Shown: one piece after another, positions 31,200 through 40,270 of the stretch | How positions within the stretch are numbered: position 1 is the first letter of the stretch | How the letters are laid out: each line of letters starts with the position of its first letter | Assembly (NCBI GenBank): GCA_041487355.1 | Contig: JBGPND010000004.1 | Location: 16,469-80,468 of the forward strand | Reading direction: 5' to 3' | DNA: 64,000 nt | DNA from: JAMXLO01 sp041487355 | GTDB lineage: Bacteria; Pseudomonadota; Alphaproteobacteria; Acetobacterales; Acetobacteraceae | Position numbers and translations under genes: made by a program | The notes under the pieces: generated by a model | Seen by the model: only the letters and a program-made list of their open reading frames with translations | Databases searched by the model: none | What the model was told of the DNA's origin: nothing

Positions 31200-31790
31200 A
31201 TGTCGCAGCCACCGGTCAAGTTCGCTGGCAGCGACCTGGCGGTGATCCGCCCGCGCGTGTCCCTGCCCGCCGGGGCCGCCGCCGTGGTGCGCGACTGCGC
31301 CCAGGTGATCGACGCGCTGGACCGGCTGGAGGAAGGCGGCTTTCTGATCGAGGCGACCCGGCTGATCGCCCACGCCCTGCCCAAGCGCGAGGCGGTCTGG
31401 TGGGCCTGCATGTGCGCCGCCCACGCCGCGCCCGCCGACCTCCCGCCGGCGGACCGCCTGGCACGCGAGGCCGCCGAGGAATGGGTGCGCCTGCAGACCG
31501 ACAAGCCGCGCCGCATTGCCTGGGATCGCGCCCAGGAAAGCGGCTGCGTCAGCCCGGAAGCCTGGGCGGCGGTGGCGGCGTTCTGGAGCGGCGACTCGAT
31601 GGCACCAGAGGGTCAGCCGCCGGTCCCTCCGGCACCGCATCTCGCCGGCACCGCCGTGGCCGGGGCGGTTGCCCTGGCCGCCGTTCGCGGCGACGTTGCG
31701 CGTCAGGAAGCAAGATTGCGCCGCTTCCTCGAAAGTGGGCGTAATATCGCGGCGGGCGGCCCCGGCCGGCTGCCCGCCGAGGCAGCGTGA
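31200..31790 (+). CDS. T6SS-associated protein, DUF6931-like
   Basis: A 196-residue alanine-rich, mostly helical protein. It has no signal peptide; the stretch LAGTAVAGAVALAAVRG near residue 150 is hydrophobic but short. KREAVWWACMCAAHAA and AWAAVAAFWSGDSMAP recall, from memory, the family DUF6931, which is found in some alphaproteobacterial T6SS loci. I cannot confirm the match here. The position, one base after vgrG and before tagH, fits a VgrG-specific adaptor, chaperone or baseplate accessory. That role is inferred from position only. Its start at 31200 is supported by the immediate coupling to the vgrG stop (TGACATG). Confidence 0.75.
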   Translation: MSQPPVKFAGSDLAVIRPRVSLPAGAAAVVRDCAQVIDALDRLEEGGFLIEATRLIAHALPKREAVWWACMCAAHAAPADLPPADRLAREAAEEWVRLQTDKPRRIAWDRAQESGCVSPEAWAAVAAFWSGDSMAPEGQPPVPPAPHLAGTAVAGAVALAAVRGDVARQEARLRRFLESGRNIAAGGPGRLPAEAA

Positions 31791-31833
31791 CGCGACAGAC
31801 AGGCGGCCGGCCTGACCACATTCGGCTGAGACC

Positions 31834-33411
31834 ATGCAACTGACGATGACGGTCCTGCGCTGCCCGGACGCGGTGGCACCCGAAACCCGCAACGTGGCCG
31901 GCGGAGAATTCTCCGTCGGACGCGGACCAGGCGTTGACTGGGTGCTGCCCGATCCGGAGCGGCTGTTGTCCAAGCGCCACTTCGCCGTGGCGTATCGCGG
32001 CGGGGTCTGGCAGCTCGCCGACACATCGACCAACGGCACGTTTCTGAACCGCGATACCGCCCCGGTCGGCGCCGGCGATGTGCACAGTCTGCGCGATGGC
32101 GACCGCGTCCGGCTCGGCGCCTACGAGATCGAAGTGCGGCTGGTGGAGGATGCCGTGGCGCGCCCGGGTGCCGCCTCGGGCGGCAGCCCGTTCGGCGATC
32201 CGTTCGGCATGGATCCGTTCGCGCCGAAGCGGCCGGAGCGCAATCCCTTCGATGAGCCGGACCAACCCAGTCTGCGCATCGCACCGACGACGGCACAGTT
32301 GCCGCACGACTTCGACCCGCTGGCGCCGGACCCGGCTGAGGCGCCGTTTCATGGACCGACCCAGGCTGACAACTCGTCGGTCATGGAGGATGCATTTCGT
32401 CCGCCACAGCCCCTCGGGCAGGCACCGTTGCATACCGGCGGCGTGATCCCGGGCGACGATCTACTGCCGGACGACTGGGACAAGGACCTGCTGGAGGGCA
32501 TCTCGCCGCCCGCGGCGACGCCCGTCCCGCCGCCCGCCGCCCGCGCGGTGCCGCAACCTGCGGCACAACCCGCGCCACCGAGGCCGCCGGAACCCGCTCC
32601 GCCACCATTGATGCGGCCGGCCGCCCCGCAACCGGCCTCGCCGTTCGAGGAACCGTCGGTCGGCCAGGTGGCCGATGCCTCGCCGTTCGACGAAACGGCG
32701 GAGATCGCGGCGCCGGCCGCACCGCCGGCACCACCGCCAGTCGCCGCACCGCGGCCTGCCGCCGCCGCGCCGGCACCCTCCCGCCCCGCACCGGCGCCGC
32801 CGCCACAGCCAGGCGCCGGAGATGCCGCATTGCTGGCCGCCTTCCTCGAGGGCGTCGGCCTGCCGGACGCGCATCCGACCGATCCGGCCGCCACCATGCT
32901 GGCGCTGGGCAAGGCGTTCCGCACCCTGGTCGCCGGGGTGCGCGCGGTACTGATCGCCCGCGCCTCGATCAAGAGCGAGTTCCGCATCGAGCAAACGATG
33001 ATCCGCGCGCGCGGCAACAATCCGCTGAAGTTCTCCGCTGGCGACGACGACGCGCTCGCCGCCCTGCTCGGTGTCGGGCGGCGGACCGACATGGCGCCGC
33101 ACGAGGCGGTGGCCGACGCGCTGCGCGACATCCGCCTGCACGAACTCGCCTCGATGGCCGCGATGCAAACGGCGGTGCGCTCGATGCTCGACGGGCTCGA
33201 TCCCGCCAGGCTGCGCGCCACTGCCGAACAGGGCGGCGGCATGACGGTGCTGCCGGCGCAGAAGAAGGCGCGCGCTTGGGACGCCTACGAGGTGCTGCAC
33301 GCGCGTACCGTGCAGGCATTGTCCGATGATTTCGACAGCGCCTTCGGCAAGGCATTCGCCCGCGCCTATGAGCGTTCTCTGGAAGAGGTTTCCGCAAAGG
33401 AGCGAGGATGA
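31834..33411 (+). CDS. tagH: TagH/ImpI, FHA-domain T6SS regulator
   Basis: Reads threonine phosphorylation and switches on T6SS assembly in systems with a PpkA/PppA pair. Of 525 residues, the FHA domain is at about 5-100, with the phosphopeptide-binding residues GR (29-30), SKRH (46-49) and TSTNGT (64-69). Then comes a long Pro/Ala linker (about 110-330) with FDEPDQPS and repeated SPFE/SPFD motifs. The C-terminal domain specific to T6SS FHA proteins (about 335-520) has FLEGVGLP, ARASIKSEFRIEQT, NNPLKF and DAYEVLH. The stop overlaps the tssJ start as ATGA. The linker is the most variable part, and its Thr/Ser residues could themselves be phosphorylated. Confidence 0.92.
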   Translation: MQLTMTVLRCPDAVAPETRNVAGGEFSVGRGPGVDWVLPDPERLLSKRHFAVAYRGGVWQLADTSTNGTFLNRDTAPVGAGDVHSLRDGDRVRLGAYEIEVRLVEDAVARPGAASGGSPFGDPFGMDPFAPKRPERNPFDEPDQPSLRIAPTTAQLPHDFDPLAPDPAEAPFHGPTQADNSSVMEDAFRPPQPLGQAPLHTGGVIPGDDLLPDDWDKDLLEGISPPAATPVPPPAARAVPQPAAQPAPPRPPEPAPPPLMRPAAPQPASPFEEPSVGQVADASPFDETAEIAAPAAPPAPPPVAAPRPAAAAPAPSRPAPAPPPQPGAGDAALLAAFLEGVGLPDAHPTDPAATMLALGKAFRTLVAGVRAVLIARASIKSEFRIEQTMIRARGNNPLKFSAGDDDALAALLGVGRRTDMAPHEAVADALRDIRLHELASMAAMQTAVRSMLDGLDPARLRATAEQGGGMTVLPAQKKARAWDAYEVLHARTVQALSDDFDSAFGKAFARAYERSLEEVSAKERG

Positions 33412-33881
33412 TCCGCCGCCGATCCCTGCTGCAATTCGTGCCGGTGCTCGCCGCACCGCTGGCGCTGCTTCGCTGCGCCCCGCCACCGAAGCCGCCGGCC
33501 GTGCTGACGCTGGTGATGACCGGCAGCGCCGATCAGAATCCGGACCTCTCCGGCAAGCCCGCGCCGGTCGCGGTGCGCATCTACCAGCTCACCGCCACGG
33601 CGAAGTTCGAACGCGGCGACGTCTTCGCACTGACCGAACACGAGCAGCAGACGCTGGGCCAGGACGATGCGGGCTCACAAGAATTTGTACTGTCGCCTGG
33701 CGAGACCCAGACGAAGACCTTCGAGCTCAAGCCGGGCGTGCAGGCCGTCGGCGTGGTGGTGCTGTATCGCGACGTTGATCATGCGCAATGGCGCGCGGAT
33801 GCCCCCGTGGCGACCAGCGGGCCGACAAAGCTCGCACTCAACGTCGGCAAACTTGCTATCACGCTGAAGCCTGCTGCCTGA
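33408..33881 (+). CDS. tssJ: TssJ outer-membrane lipoprotein
   Basis: Anchors the TssL-TssM envelope complex to the outer membrane through its lipid and its contact with the TssM C-terminus. The 157 residues fit the family: short lipoprotein, transthyretin-like beta sandwich, with VAVRIYQLTATAKFERGD (loop before the SciN L1-2 loop) and FALTEHEQQTLGQD. The N-terminus is MIRRRSLLQFVPVLAAPLAL followed by LRC, giving Cys23 as the lipidation site. Two oddities: RRRSLLQF looks like a Tat signal, and Arg at -1 of the lipobox is unusual. The start overlaps the tagH stop. Confidence 0.86.
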   Translation: MIRRRSLLQFVPVLAAPLALLRCAPPPKPPAVLTLVMTGSADQNPDLSGKPAPVAVRIYQLTATAKFERGDVFALTEHEQQTLGQDDAGSQEFVLSPGETQTKTFELKPGVQAVGVVVLYRDVDHAQWRADAPVATSGPTKLALNVGKLAITLKPAA

Positions 33882-33939
33882 GCTTGGCGCCGGCGGCACG
33901 CCTGCGTCATGATGTTGCAGATTGGGGAGAAGCCGATCG

Positions 33940-35262
33940 ATGAGCTGGACGAACCGCGTGGTCTGGCAGGAAGGCATGTTCCTGCGCACGCAGCACTTCC
34001 AGCAGCAGGATCGCTGGATGGAGCAGCTCGTGCGCGGTCGCGTGCAGGCGCTGCGGCCGCATCCGTGGGGGATGATCGAGTACGCGCTCGACCGCGACCT
34101 GCTCGGCACCGGCCGCTTCGCGCTCGCCTCCGCCGCCGGCGTGTTCGAGGACGGCACACCGTTTTCGTTGCCAGGCGAGACCGACCATCCGCCGCCGCTG
34201 GAACTCCCCGACAACGCGCGCAACGTGCTGGTGTATCTCGCTCTGCCGATCCGCCAGGCCGGCGCGGTGGAAGTCGCGGACAGCGCGACCGAGGGCCGCT
34301 ACGCCGCGCGTCCGTTCGAAGCCTACGACACGCATTCCGCCTCGCCGCAGCCGGCGGAGCTGCAGGTCGGGCGGCTGCGCCTGCGCTACCTGCTGGAGAC
34401 CGACGAACGCACCGGCTATCTGTGCCTCGGCCTGGCGCGCGTGACCGAAGTCACCGCCGATCGGCGTATCGTGCTGGATGAGCGCTGGATTCCGCCATCG
34501 CTCGTCTGCTCCGCCGCGGCACCGTTGTCGGGACTGATTGCCGAGCTGTCGGGCATGCTGAACCAGCGCGGCGAGGCGCTGGCGGCGCGCATGACCGCGC
34601 CCGGCCAGTCGGGCGTCGCGCAGGTCGCCGACTTCCTGCTGCTGCAGTCGATCAACGGCTGGCAGAATGTGCTGGCGCATTGGGCGGATGCGGCGAACGT
34701 CCATCCGGAGGCGCTGTACACGACGCTCGTGCAGATGGCGGGCGAATTCGCGACCTTCCTCGAGACGCGGCGGCCGAACGCCTATCCGGCCTATCGCCAT
34801 GATGATTTGCAGCGCAGCTTCGCACCGGTGGTCGCCGATCTGCGGCGGGCGCTCTCCGCGGTGCTGGAGGCGACCGCGATTCCGATCCCGCTGCGCGAGG
34901 CCCGCCATGGCGTGCAGGTGGGGCCGATCACCGACCGCTCGATCCTGCGGGCATCGAATTTCGTGCTTACGGTGCAGGCGGACGTGCAGGCAGAGCAGTT
35001 GCGACGGCTGTTCCCGTCGCAGGTGAAGATCGGGGCCGTGGAGCACATCCGCGAGCTGGTAAACGTGGCTCTGCCGGGGATCGCCGTGCGGCCGTTGCCG
35101 GTGGCGCCGCGGCAACTGCCGTTCTACGCCGGCGCGACCTACTTCGAGCTGGATCGCGCCAGCCCGCACTGGCAGCAGATGCAGAATTCGGGCGGCTTCG
35201 CGATCCACGTCTCGGGCGATTTCCCCAATCTGCGTCTGGAACTTTGGGCGATCCGCGGATGA
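33940..35262 (+). CDS. tssK: TssK baseplate protein
   Basis: Trimeric adaptor joining the baseplate wedge (TssEFG) to the membrane complex. It is 440 residues from the ATG at 33940, with GGGGAGA at 33924-33930 nine bases upstream. An in-frame TTG at 33922 would add six residues and lacks this spacing. The beginning MSWTNRVVWQEGMFLRTQHF is the hallmark of TssK (W..G.FL.PQHFQ). The central FLLLQSINGWQNVLAHWADA and the C-terminal FYAGATYFELD and GGFAIHVSGDFPNL are also typical. The gap from tssJ is 58 bases, with no visible terminator. Confidence 0.93.
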   Translation: MSWTNRVVWQEGMFLRTQHFQQQDRWMEQLVRGRVQALRPHPWGMIEYALDRDLLGTGRFALASAAGVFEDGTPFSLPGETDHPPPLELPDNARNVLVYLALPIRQAGAVEVADSATEGRYAARPFEAYDTHSASPQPAELQVGRLRLRYLLETDERTGYLCLGLARVTEVTADRRIVLDERWIPPSLVCSAAAPLSGLIAELSGMLNQRGEALAARMTAPGQSGVAQVADFLLLQSINGWQNVLAHWADAANVHPEALYTTLVQMAGEFATFLETRRPNAYPAYRHDDLQRSFAPVVADLRRALSAVLEATAIPIPLREARHGVQVGPITDRSILRASNFVLTVQADVQAEQLRRLFPSQVKIGAVEHIRELVNVALPGIAVRPLPVAPRQLPFYAGATYFELDRASPHWQQMQNSGGFAIHVSGDFPNLRLELWAIRG

Positions 35263-35274
35263 GATACCCCCTCA

Positions 35275-35351
35275 CCAACCTTCCCCCGCTGCGCGGGAGA
35301 GGGAGTTCAGCGCCCCCTCTCCCGCGACGCGGGGGAAGGCTGGGGAGGGGG
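35275..35351. repeat. Inverted repeat between tssK and tssL
   Basis: Imperfect arms ACCCCCTCACCAACCTTCCC (35275 onward) and its counterpart ending GGCTGGGGAGGGGGT at 35351 flank a centre with GAGTTCAGCGCCCCC. It ends at the tssL start region, so the element supplies or hides the tssL ribosome-binding site. Confidence 0.65.
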
Positions 35352-35356
35352 TGGCG

Positions 35357-36730
35357 ATGAGCGACAATCCCTTCTCTGAACCGGAAGACTCCGACAAGAC
35401 CGTGATCCGTCCGGTGCCTGGCGGCCGGCGCACTGCGCCCCCGCCGCAGGCCCCCGCCCAGTCGGCATTCCGCGATGCGCCGCCGCCGCAACCCGCGGCG
35501 CAGCCGGCGCAGGCGGCGCCCATCTCCGCCGACGGCGCGGAAAAGATCAGCTTCGGCCTCAACCCGCTGATCGAGGCGGCGGCGCCGTTGCTGCAACTGC
35601 TCGGTCGTCTGCGCAACACCTACAGCCAGCCGGACCCCGGTGACCTGCGCGAGCGGGCAATCCAACAGATCCGCGCCTTCGAACAGGCGGCACGCGACGG
35701 CGGTGTGCCGATGGATCAGCTTCGCCCCGCGCACTACGCGCTCTGCGCCAGCCTGGACGACGTGGTGCTGAACACGCCATGGGGCAGCGCCGGCGCCTGG
35801 GCGGCGCGCTCGCTGGTATCCAGCTTCCATCAGGAGGTGCGCAGCGGCGAGCGGTTCTTCGACCTGCTCGGCCAGCTTCGGCAGAATCCCGGCACTTTCC
35901 TGCCGGTGCTGGAGCTGATGTATCTCTGCCTCAGCCTCGGCTTCCAGGGACGCTACCGGCTGTCGCCGCGCGGCCCGGGCGAGCTCGACCGCCTGCGCGA
36001 GGACCTCTACGCCATCATCGTGCGCCAGCGGCAGGCGGCCGACCCGGCGCTGGCGCCGCATTGGCAGGGCGTGCAGGCGCCATACAAGCCGGCGCGTGCC
36101 GTCGTGCCGACCTGGGTGATGGCGGCCGCCGCCCTCGCCGTGATCGGCGGGCTGTTCGTCTGGTTCTCCACCGGCTTGAACGCCGCCTCGGACGATTTGT
36201 TTGCGCAACTGCAAACCGCGCCGCTCGCGCACATGCCGCAGATCACCCGCGTGGCCCCGGTGCGCCCGCCGCCGCCGCCGCCGCCACGAGTCGAGGTGCC
36301 GGAGCCGCTCTATGTGTTCCTGAAGCCGGAGATCGACCAGAAGCTCGTCGAGGTGCTCGGCGACCACGCGATGCCGATCGTGCGCATCCTCAACCGCGGC
36401 ATGTTCCCCTCCGGCAGTGCCACCGTGGCGCCGACCTACGTCCGCCTGCTGGAGCGGATCGGCGAGGCGCTGAAGGCGGAGAAAGGGCCCGTGACCGTCA
36501 ACGGCTACACCGATAACCAGCCGATCCACACCGTGCAGTTCCCCTCCAACTTCCAGCTATCCGCTTCTCGCGCCGAGGCGGCACGCGCGATCATCGTCCG
36601 TGCGCTCGGCGAACCGGGCCGGGTCACCGCCCAGGGTCACGCCGATGCCGACCCGGTGGACAGCAATGCCACGCCGGAAGGCCGCGACCAGAACCGGCGG
36701 ATCGAAGTCGTGTTGCGGAGGCAGGGCTGA
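35357..36730 (+). CDS. tssL: TssL/DotU inner-membrane protein with OmpA-like domain
   Basis: Part of the TssJLM envelope complex. It is 457 residues from ATG 35357 (a GTG two codons earlier is possible). After a Pro-rich cytoplasmic tail (about 1-50), the DotU domain (about 55-235) shows NPLIEAAAPLLQLLGRLR, HYALCASLDDVVLNTPWG and ELMYLCLSLGFQGRYR. One membrane helix lies at about 250-274 (VMAAAALAVIGGLFVWF). The periplasmic OmpA-like peptidoglycan-binding domain (about 340-457) has NGYTDNQP, LSASRAEAARAI and DQNRRIEVVL. This 'evolved' TssL with built-in peptidoglycan anchor removes the need for a separate TagL. Confidence 0.92.
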   Translation: MSDNPFSEPEDSDKTVIRPVPGGRRTAPPPQAPAQSAFRDAPPPQPAAQPAQAAPISADGAEKISFGLNPLIEAAAPLLQLLGRLRNTYSQPDPGDLRERAIQQIRAFEQAARDGGVPMDQLRPAHYALCASLDDVVLNTPWGSAGAWAARSLVSSFHQEVRSGERFFDLLGQLRQNPGTFLPVLELMYLCLSLGFQGRYRLSPRGPGELDRLREDLYAIIVRQRQAADPALAPHWQGVQAPYKPARAVVPTWVMAAAALAVIGGLFVWFSTGLNAASDDLFAQLQTAPLAHMPQITRVAPVRPPPPPPPRVEVPEPLYVFLKPEIDQKLVEVLGDHAMPIVRILNRGMFPSGSATVAPTYVRLLERIGEALKAEKGPVTVNGYTDNQPIHTVQFPSNFQLSASRAEAARAIIVRALGEPGRVTAQGHADADPVDSNATPEGRDQNRRIEVVLRRQG

Positions 36731-36733
36731 ACC

Positions 36734-39700
36734 ATGCGTGCCGTTCTGCGCTTCCTTGGCTCCCGCTGGTTCCTGAGCTTCATCGGCGTCGCGCTGCTTG
36801 GCGTGCTGGTCTGGCTGTTCGGGCCGTTCCTGACCTTCCTGGAAAGCTGGATCGCCCGCACCATCGTCATCGTGGTCATGCTGCTGATCTGGGGCGGCGT
36901 GAATTTCTGGCTCGATCTGCGGCGGAGGAAGAACGAAAACGCCCTGGTCGAGGGCGTCACCGCCGCCCAGGCCGATCCGACTGCCGCCGCGTCGGCCGAG
37001 GAAGTCGCAGCGATGCGCGACAAGCTGACCACGGCTCTCGCGCTGCTGAAGAAGGCATCGGGCTCGCGCGGCTATCTCTATGAGCGGCCCTGGTACGCGA
37101 TCATCGGGCCGCCCGGCGCGGGCAAGACCACCGCGCTGCTGAACGCCGGCCTGTCGTTCCCGCTCGCGGCAGAGATGGGCCAGAGCGCGGTCGCCGGCGT
37201 CGGCGGCACGCGCATGTGTGACTGGTGGTTCACCGAGAGCGCGGTGCTGATCGACACCGCCGGCCGCTACACCACGCAGGATTCCGATGCGGCGGTGGAC
37301 AAGGCGGGCTGGCAGGCCTTCCTCGATCTGCTCCGGCGCACGCGCGCGCGCCAGCCGCTGAACGGTGTGCTGGTGGCCATCGCGCTGTCCGACATCGCCG
37401 CGGCACCGCCAGCCGAACGGCTCGCGCATGCCCGCGCGATCCGGCGCCGGGTGAAGGAGCTCTACGATCAGCTTGGCGTGCGCGTGCCGGTCTATGCGCT
37501 GTTCACCAAGGCGGACCTGGTCGCCGGCTTCACCGAGTTCTTCGACGACCTGGATCGCGAGCGGCGCGGCCAGGTCTGGGGCATGACATTCCCGCTGAAC
37601 AAGTCGGAGGCCGGCACCGCCGCGCTGTTCGGCCCCGAGTTCCAGCTTCTGGAGGAGCGGCTGAACCAGCGGCTGCTCGACCGGCTGCAGACGGAAAGAA
37701 GCCCCGACAGGCGCACGCTGATCGCCGGCTTCCCGCCACAGGTCGCCAGCCTGGCCTCGCCGCTCGCCGAATTCGTCACCGAGGCATTCGGCGGATCCCG
37801 GCTCGATCCGGCGCCGTTCCTGCGCGGTGTCTATCTGACGTCGGGCACGCAGGAAGGCACGCCGATCGACCGCCTCACCGGCGCGATGGCGCGGAGTTTC
37901 GGCATCGACGCGCAGCGCGCGCCGTCGCTGCGGCCGGAGCAGGGGCGCAGCTATTTCCTGACGCGTCTGCTGAAGGACGTGATCTTCGGCGAGGCGACGC
38001 TGGTCGCGCGCGACCCCGCCGCCATCCGGCGCAACGTGCTGGTCCGCGCCGGCGCCGCCGCGCTCGCGCTGATCGTGGCGCTCGGCGGGGCGGCCGCACT
38101 GGTGCAGACGCGGCAGGCGAACCAGCTTGCCCTGGCGCAATCCGACGCCGCCCTGGCCGCCTACATCAAGACGGCCCAGTCGCTCGCGCTCGATCCGGTG
38201 ACCGATGCCCAGTTGCCGCGCATCGTACCGCTGCTCGATGAGGCGCGCGCCCTGCCGTTCGGCGTAGACGCAGAGCCGCCAGCGACCCAATGGTTCCCCG
38301 GCCTGTCGCAGACCGACAAGCTGGGAGCCGGCGCGCGCGAGGTCTATCGCCACGCCCTGCAGCATGTGCTGCTGCCGCGGCTGGTCGTCCGGCTGGAAGC
38401 CCAGATGCGGTCGCATTTCGAGCAGCCGGCCTACCTGTACGAGGCGACGCGGGTTTACCTGATGCTCGGTTCGGCCGGACCGCTCGACCGCAGTCTGGTC
38501 AAGGAGTGGATGAGCCTCGACTGGCAGGTTGCCTTGCCCGGCCCAGCGTCGAAGGCGTTGCGCGACAGCCTGGAACGTCATTTGGCCGCGCTGCTGGATG
38601 AGCCGCTCGAGAAGGTGCCGCTCGATGGCGCACTGGTGGAGGATGCGCGGCGCACCTTCAGCCGGGTGTCGTTGGCGGACCGCGTCTACGGCACGATCCG
38701 CGGCTCGCAGCAGGCGCGGGCGTTGCCGCCGTGGCGGCCGGCCGACGCCGCCGGCGCCTCCGGCGTGCGCGTGTTCATCCGCCGCTCCGGCGCACCGCTG
38801 ACCGAGGGCGTGCCTGGGTTCTATAACATCGACGGCTTCTACAAGGTGCTGCTGCCGAATCTGCCAGCCGCAACCACGCAGGTCGCGAGCGAAAGCTGGG
38901 TGCTGGGCAAGGAGGCGCAGATCGATCCGACAAGCCCACAGGTGCTGACCCTGCAACGCGACGTCATCGCGCTCTACACGGCGGACTATGCGAAGCAGTG
39001 GGACGCGCTGCTGGGCGATCTGGAAGTCGAGCCCATGCGCAACCTGCAGCAGGCGGTGCAGGAGCTCTACATCCTGGCGTCGCCGCAATCGCCGATGCGC
39101 GACCTGCTGGCAGGAATCACGCGGCAGCTCACCCTGACCCAACCGCCGCCACCGCCGCCCGGCATCGCCGGTGCGGCGCAGGGCGCGGTGCAGGCGGCGG
39201 GAGCGGCTGCGGCGCAGACCGCAAGCGGCGCGGCGTCCAGGCTGCAGGCTTTGGTGGGGCAGGCTGGCGGGCCGCCGCCGGAGTCGCCGGGCAAGGCGAT
39301 CGAGGACCGCTACACCGCATTGATCACTTTCGTCGGCAAGGGGCCCGGCGCGCCGATCGACAATGTGCTGAAGCTGCTGAACGACCTCCAGGTGCAGCTC
39401 GCCAAGCTGGCCGCGGCACCGGTCGGTGGCCCGGCTGCCGCACTCGGCGGCGGCGAAGACCCCGCGCAGTTGCTGCAGGCCGAGGCGAGCCGCGACCCGC
39501 AACCGGTGGCCCGCTGGCTGCAGGCGATGGCGATCAGCGGCAACCAGTTGCGTGGCGGCGGCGCACTCGAGCAGGTCAAGAAGGCGTTCGGCGCACCCGG
39601 CGGGCCCGCGTCGCTGTGCAAGCAGGCAGTCGCGGGCCGCTACCCGTTCACCCCCGGCTCCAGCAACGACATTCCTCTGGACGACTTCGCCCGTCTGTTC

Positions 39701-40270
39701 GCGTCGGGTGGGCTGCTGGACAAGTTCTTCAACGAGAACCTGCAATCCTTCGTCGATACTTCCGGCGCCACCTGGAAGGCCCAGCCGGTGGCAGGCGTCA
39801 CTGCTCCGGTCTCGCCGGGCGACCTTGCCCAGTTCCAGCGCGCGTCGCAGATCCGCGACCTGTTCTTCGCCGCCGGCGGCAACCAGCCGACCGTGCGCTT
39901 CGACATCACGCCGCTCGACACCGACGCGAAGCAGGTGACGCTCGACCTCGACGGACAGGCGATCGTCTATGCGCACGGACCGCAGCGGCCGGTTTCGGTG
40001 ACCTGGCCGGGGCAGAACCGGATGAACAGCGTCCGGCTGGTGTTCGATCCGCCGCCGTCGAGCGGTGCGCCGGTCTTCCAGGCAACCGGACCCTGGTCAC
40101 TGTTCCGGTTGTTCGGCCAGGGCACGCTGCAGCAGAGCGGGTCGGCGGATCGTTATATGCTCAACTTCCAGCTCGGCGACCGCCATGCCTCGTTCGAGAT
40201 TCGCGCCGGATCTGTGCTGAACCCGTTCGCGCCTGGCGTTCTGCGAGACTTCCGGTGTCCGACCCTTTGA
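36734..40270 (+). CDS. tssM: TssM/IcmF inner-membrane protein
   Basis: Backbone of the T6SS envelope complex, spanning from cytoplasm to TssJ. Of 1178 residues, two N-terminal helices are at about 12-32 and 40-60, and a cytoplasmic GTPase-like domain carries Walker A GPPGAGKTT at 125-133, GTRMCDWWFTESAVLIDTAGRY (Walker B) and FTKADLVAGF. A third helix lies at about 434-458. The large periplasmic part ends in the IcmF C-terminal region (VTWPGQNRMNSVRL, WSLFRLFGQG). An intact Walker A argues for an ATP-hydrolysing TssM. A low-complexity Pro/Ala stretch lies near residues 800-850. The gap from tssL is three bases and the stop shares one base with tagF. Confidence 0.94.
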   Translation: MRAVLRFLGSRWFLSFIGVALLGVLVWLFGPFLTFLESWIARTIVIVVMLLIWGGVNFWLDLRRRKNENALVEGVTAAQADPTAAASAEEVAAMRDKLTTALALLKKASGSRGYLYERPWYAIIGPPGAGKTTALLNAGLSFPLAAEMGQSAVAGVGGTRMCDWWFTESAVLIDTAGRYTTQDSDAAVDKAGWQAFLDLLRRTRARQPLNGVLVAIALSDIAAAPPAERLAHARAIRRRVKELYDQLGVRVPVYALFTKADLVAGFTEFFDDLDRERRGQVWGMTFPLNKSEAGTAALFGPEFQLLEERLNQRLLDRLQTERSPDRRTLIAGFPPQVASLASPLAEFVTEAFGGSRLDPAPFLRGVYLTSGTQEGTPIDRLTGAMARSFGIDAQRAPSLRPEQGRSYFLTRLLKDVIFGEATLVARDPAAIRRNVLVRAGAAALALIVALGGAAALVQTRQANQLALAQSDAALAAYIKTAQSLALDPVTDAQLPRIVPLLDEARALPFGVDAEPPATQWFPGLSQTDKLGAGAREVYRHALQHVLLPRLVVRLEAQMRSHFEQPAYLYEATRVYLMLGSAGPLDRSLVKEWMSLDWQVALPGPASKALRDSLERHLAALLDEPLEKVPLDGALVEDARRTFSRVSLADRVYGTIRGSQQARALPPWRPADAAGASGVRVFIRRSGAPLTEGVPGFYNIDGFYKVLLPNLPAATTQVASESWVLGKEAQIDPTSPQVLTLQRDVIALYTADYAKQWDALLGDLEVEPMRNLQQAVQELYILASPQSPMRDLLAGITRQLTLTQPPPPPPGIAGAAQGAVQAAGAAAAQTASGAASRLQALVGQAGGPPPESPGKAIEDRYTALITFVGKGPGAPIDNVLKLLNDLQVQLAKLAAAPVGGPAAALGGGEDPAQLLQAEASRDPQPVARWLQAMAISGNQLRGGGALEQVKKAFGAPGGPASLCKQAVAGRYPFTPGSSNDIPLDDFARLFASGGLLDKFFNENLQSFVDTSGATWKAQPVAGVTAPVSPGDLAQFQRASQIRDLFFAAGGNQPTVRFDITPLDTDAKQVTLDLDGQAIVYAHGPQRPVSVTWPGQNRMNSVRLVFDPPPSSGAPVFQATGPWSLFRLFGQGTLQQSGSADRYMLNFQLGDRHASFEIRAGSVLNPFAPGVLRDFRCPTL

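Noticed and set aside
29189..31516. 775-codon open frame antisense to vgrG
   Set aside because: Repetitive Val/Leu/Asp/His composition mirrors the beta-helix codons of vgrG; no domain of its own.
36557..39976. 1139-codon open frame antisense to tssM
   Set aside because: Arg/Gln/His/Gly-rich shadow product, as expected opposite a high-G+C coding frame; the sense strand encodes a clear TssM.
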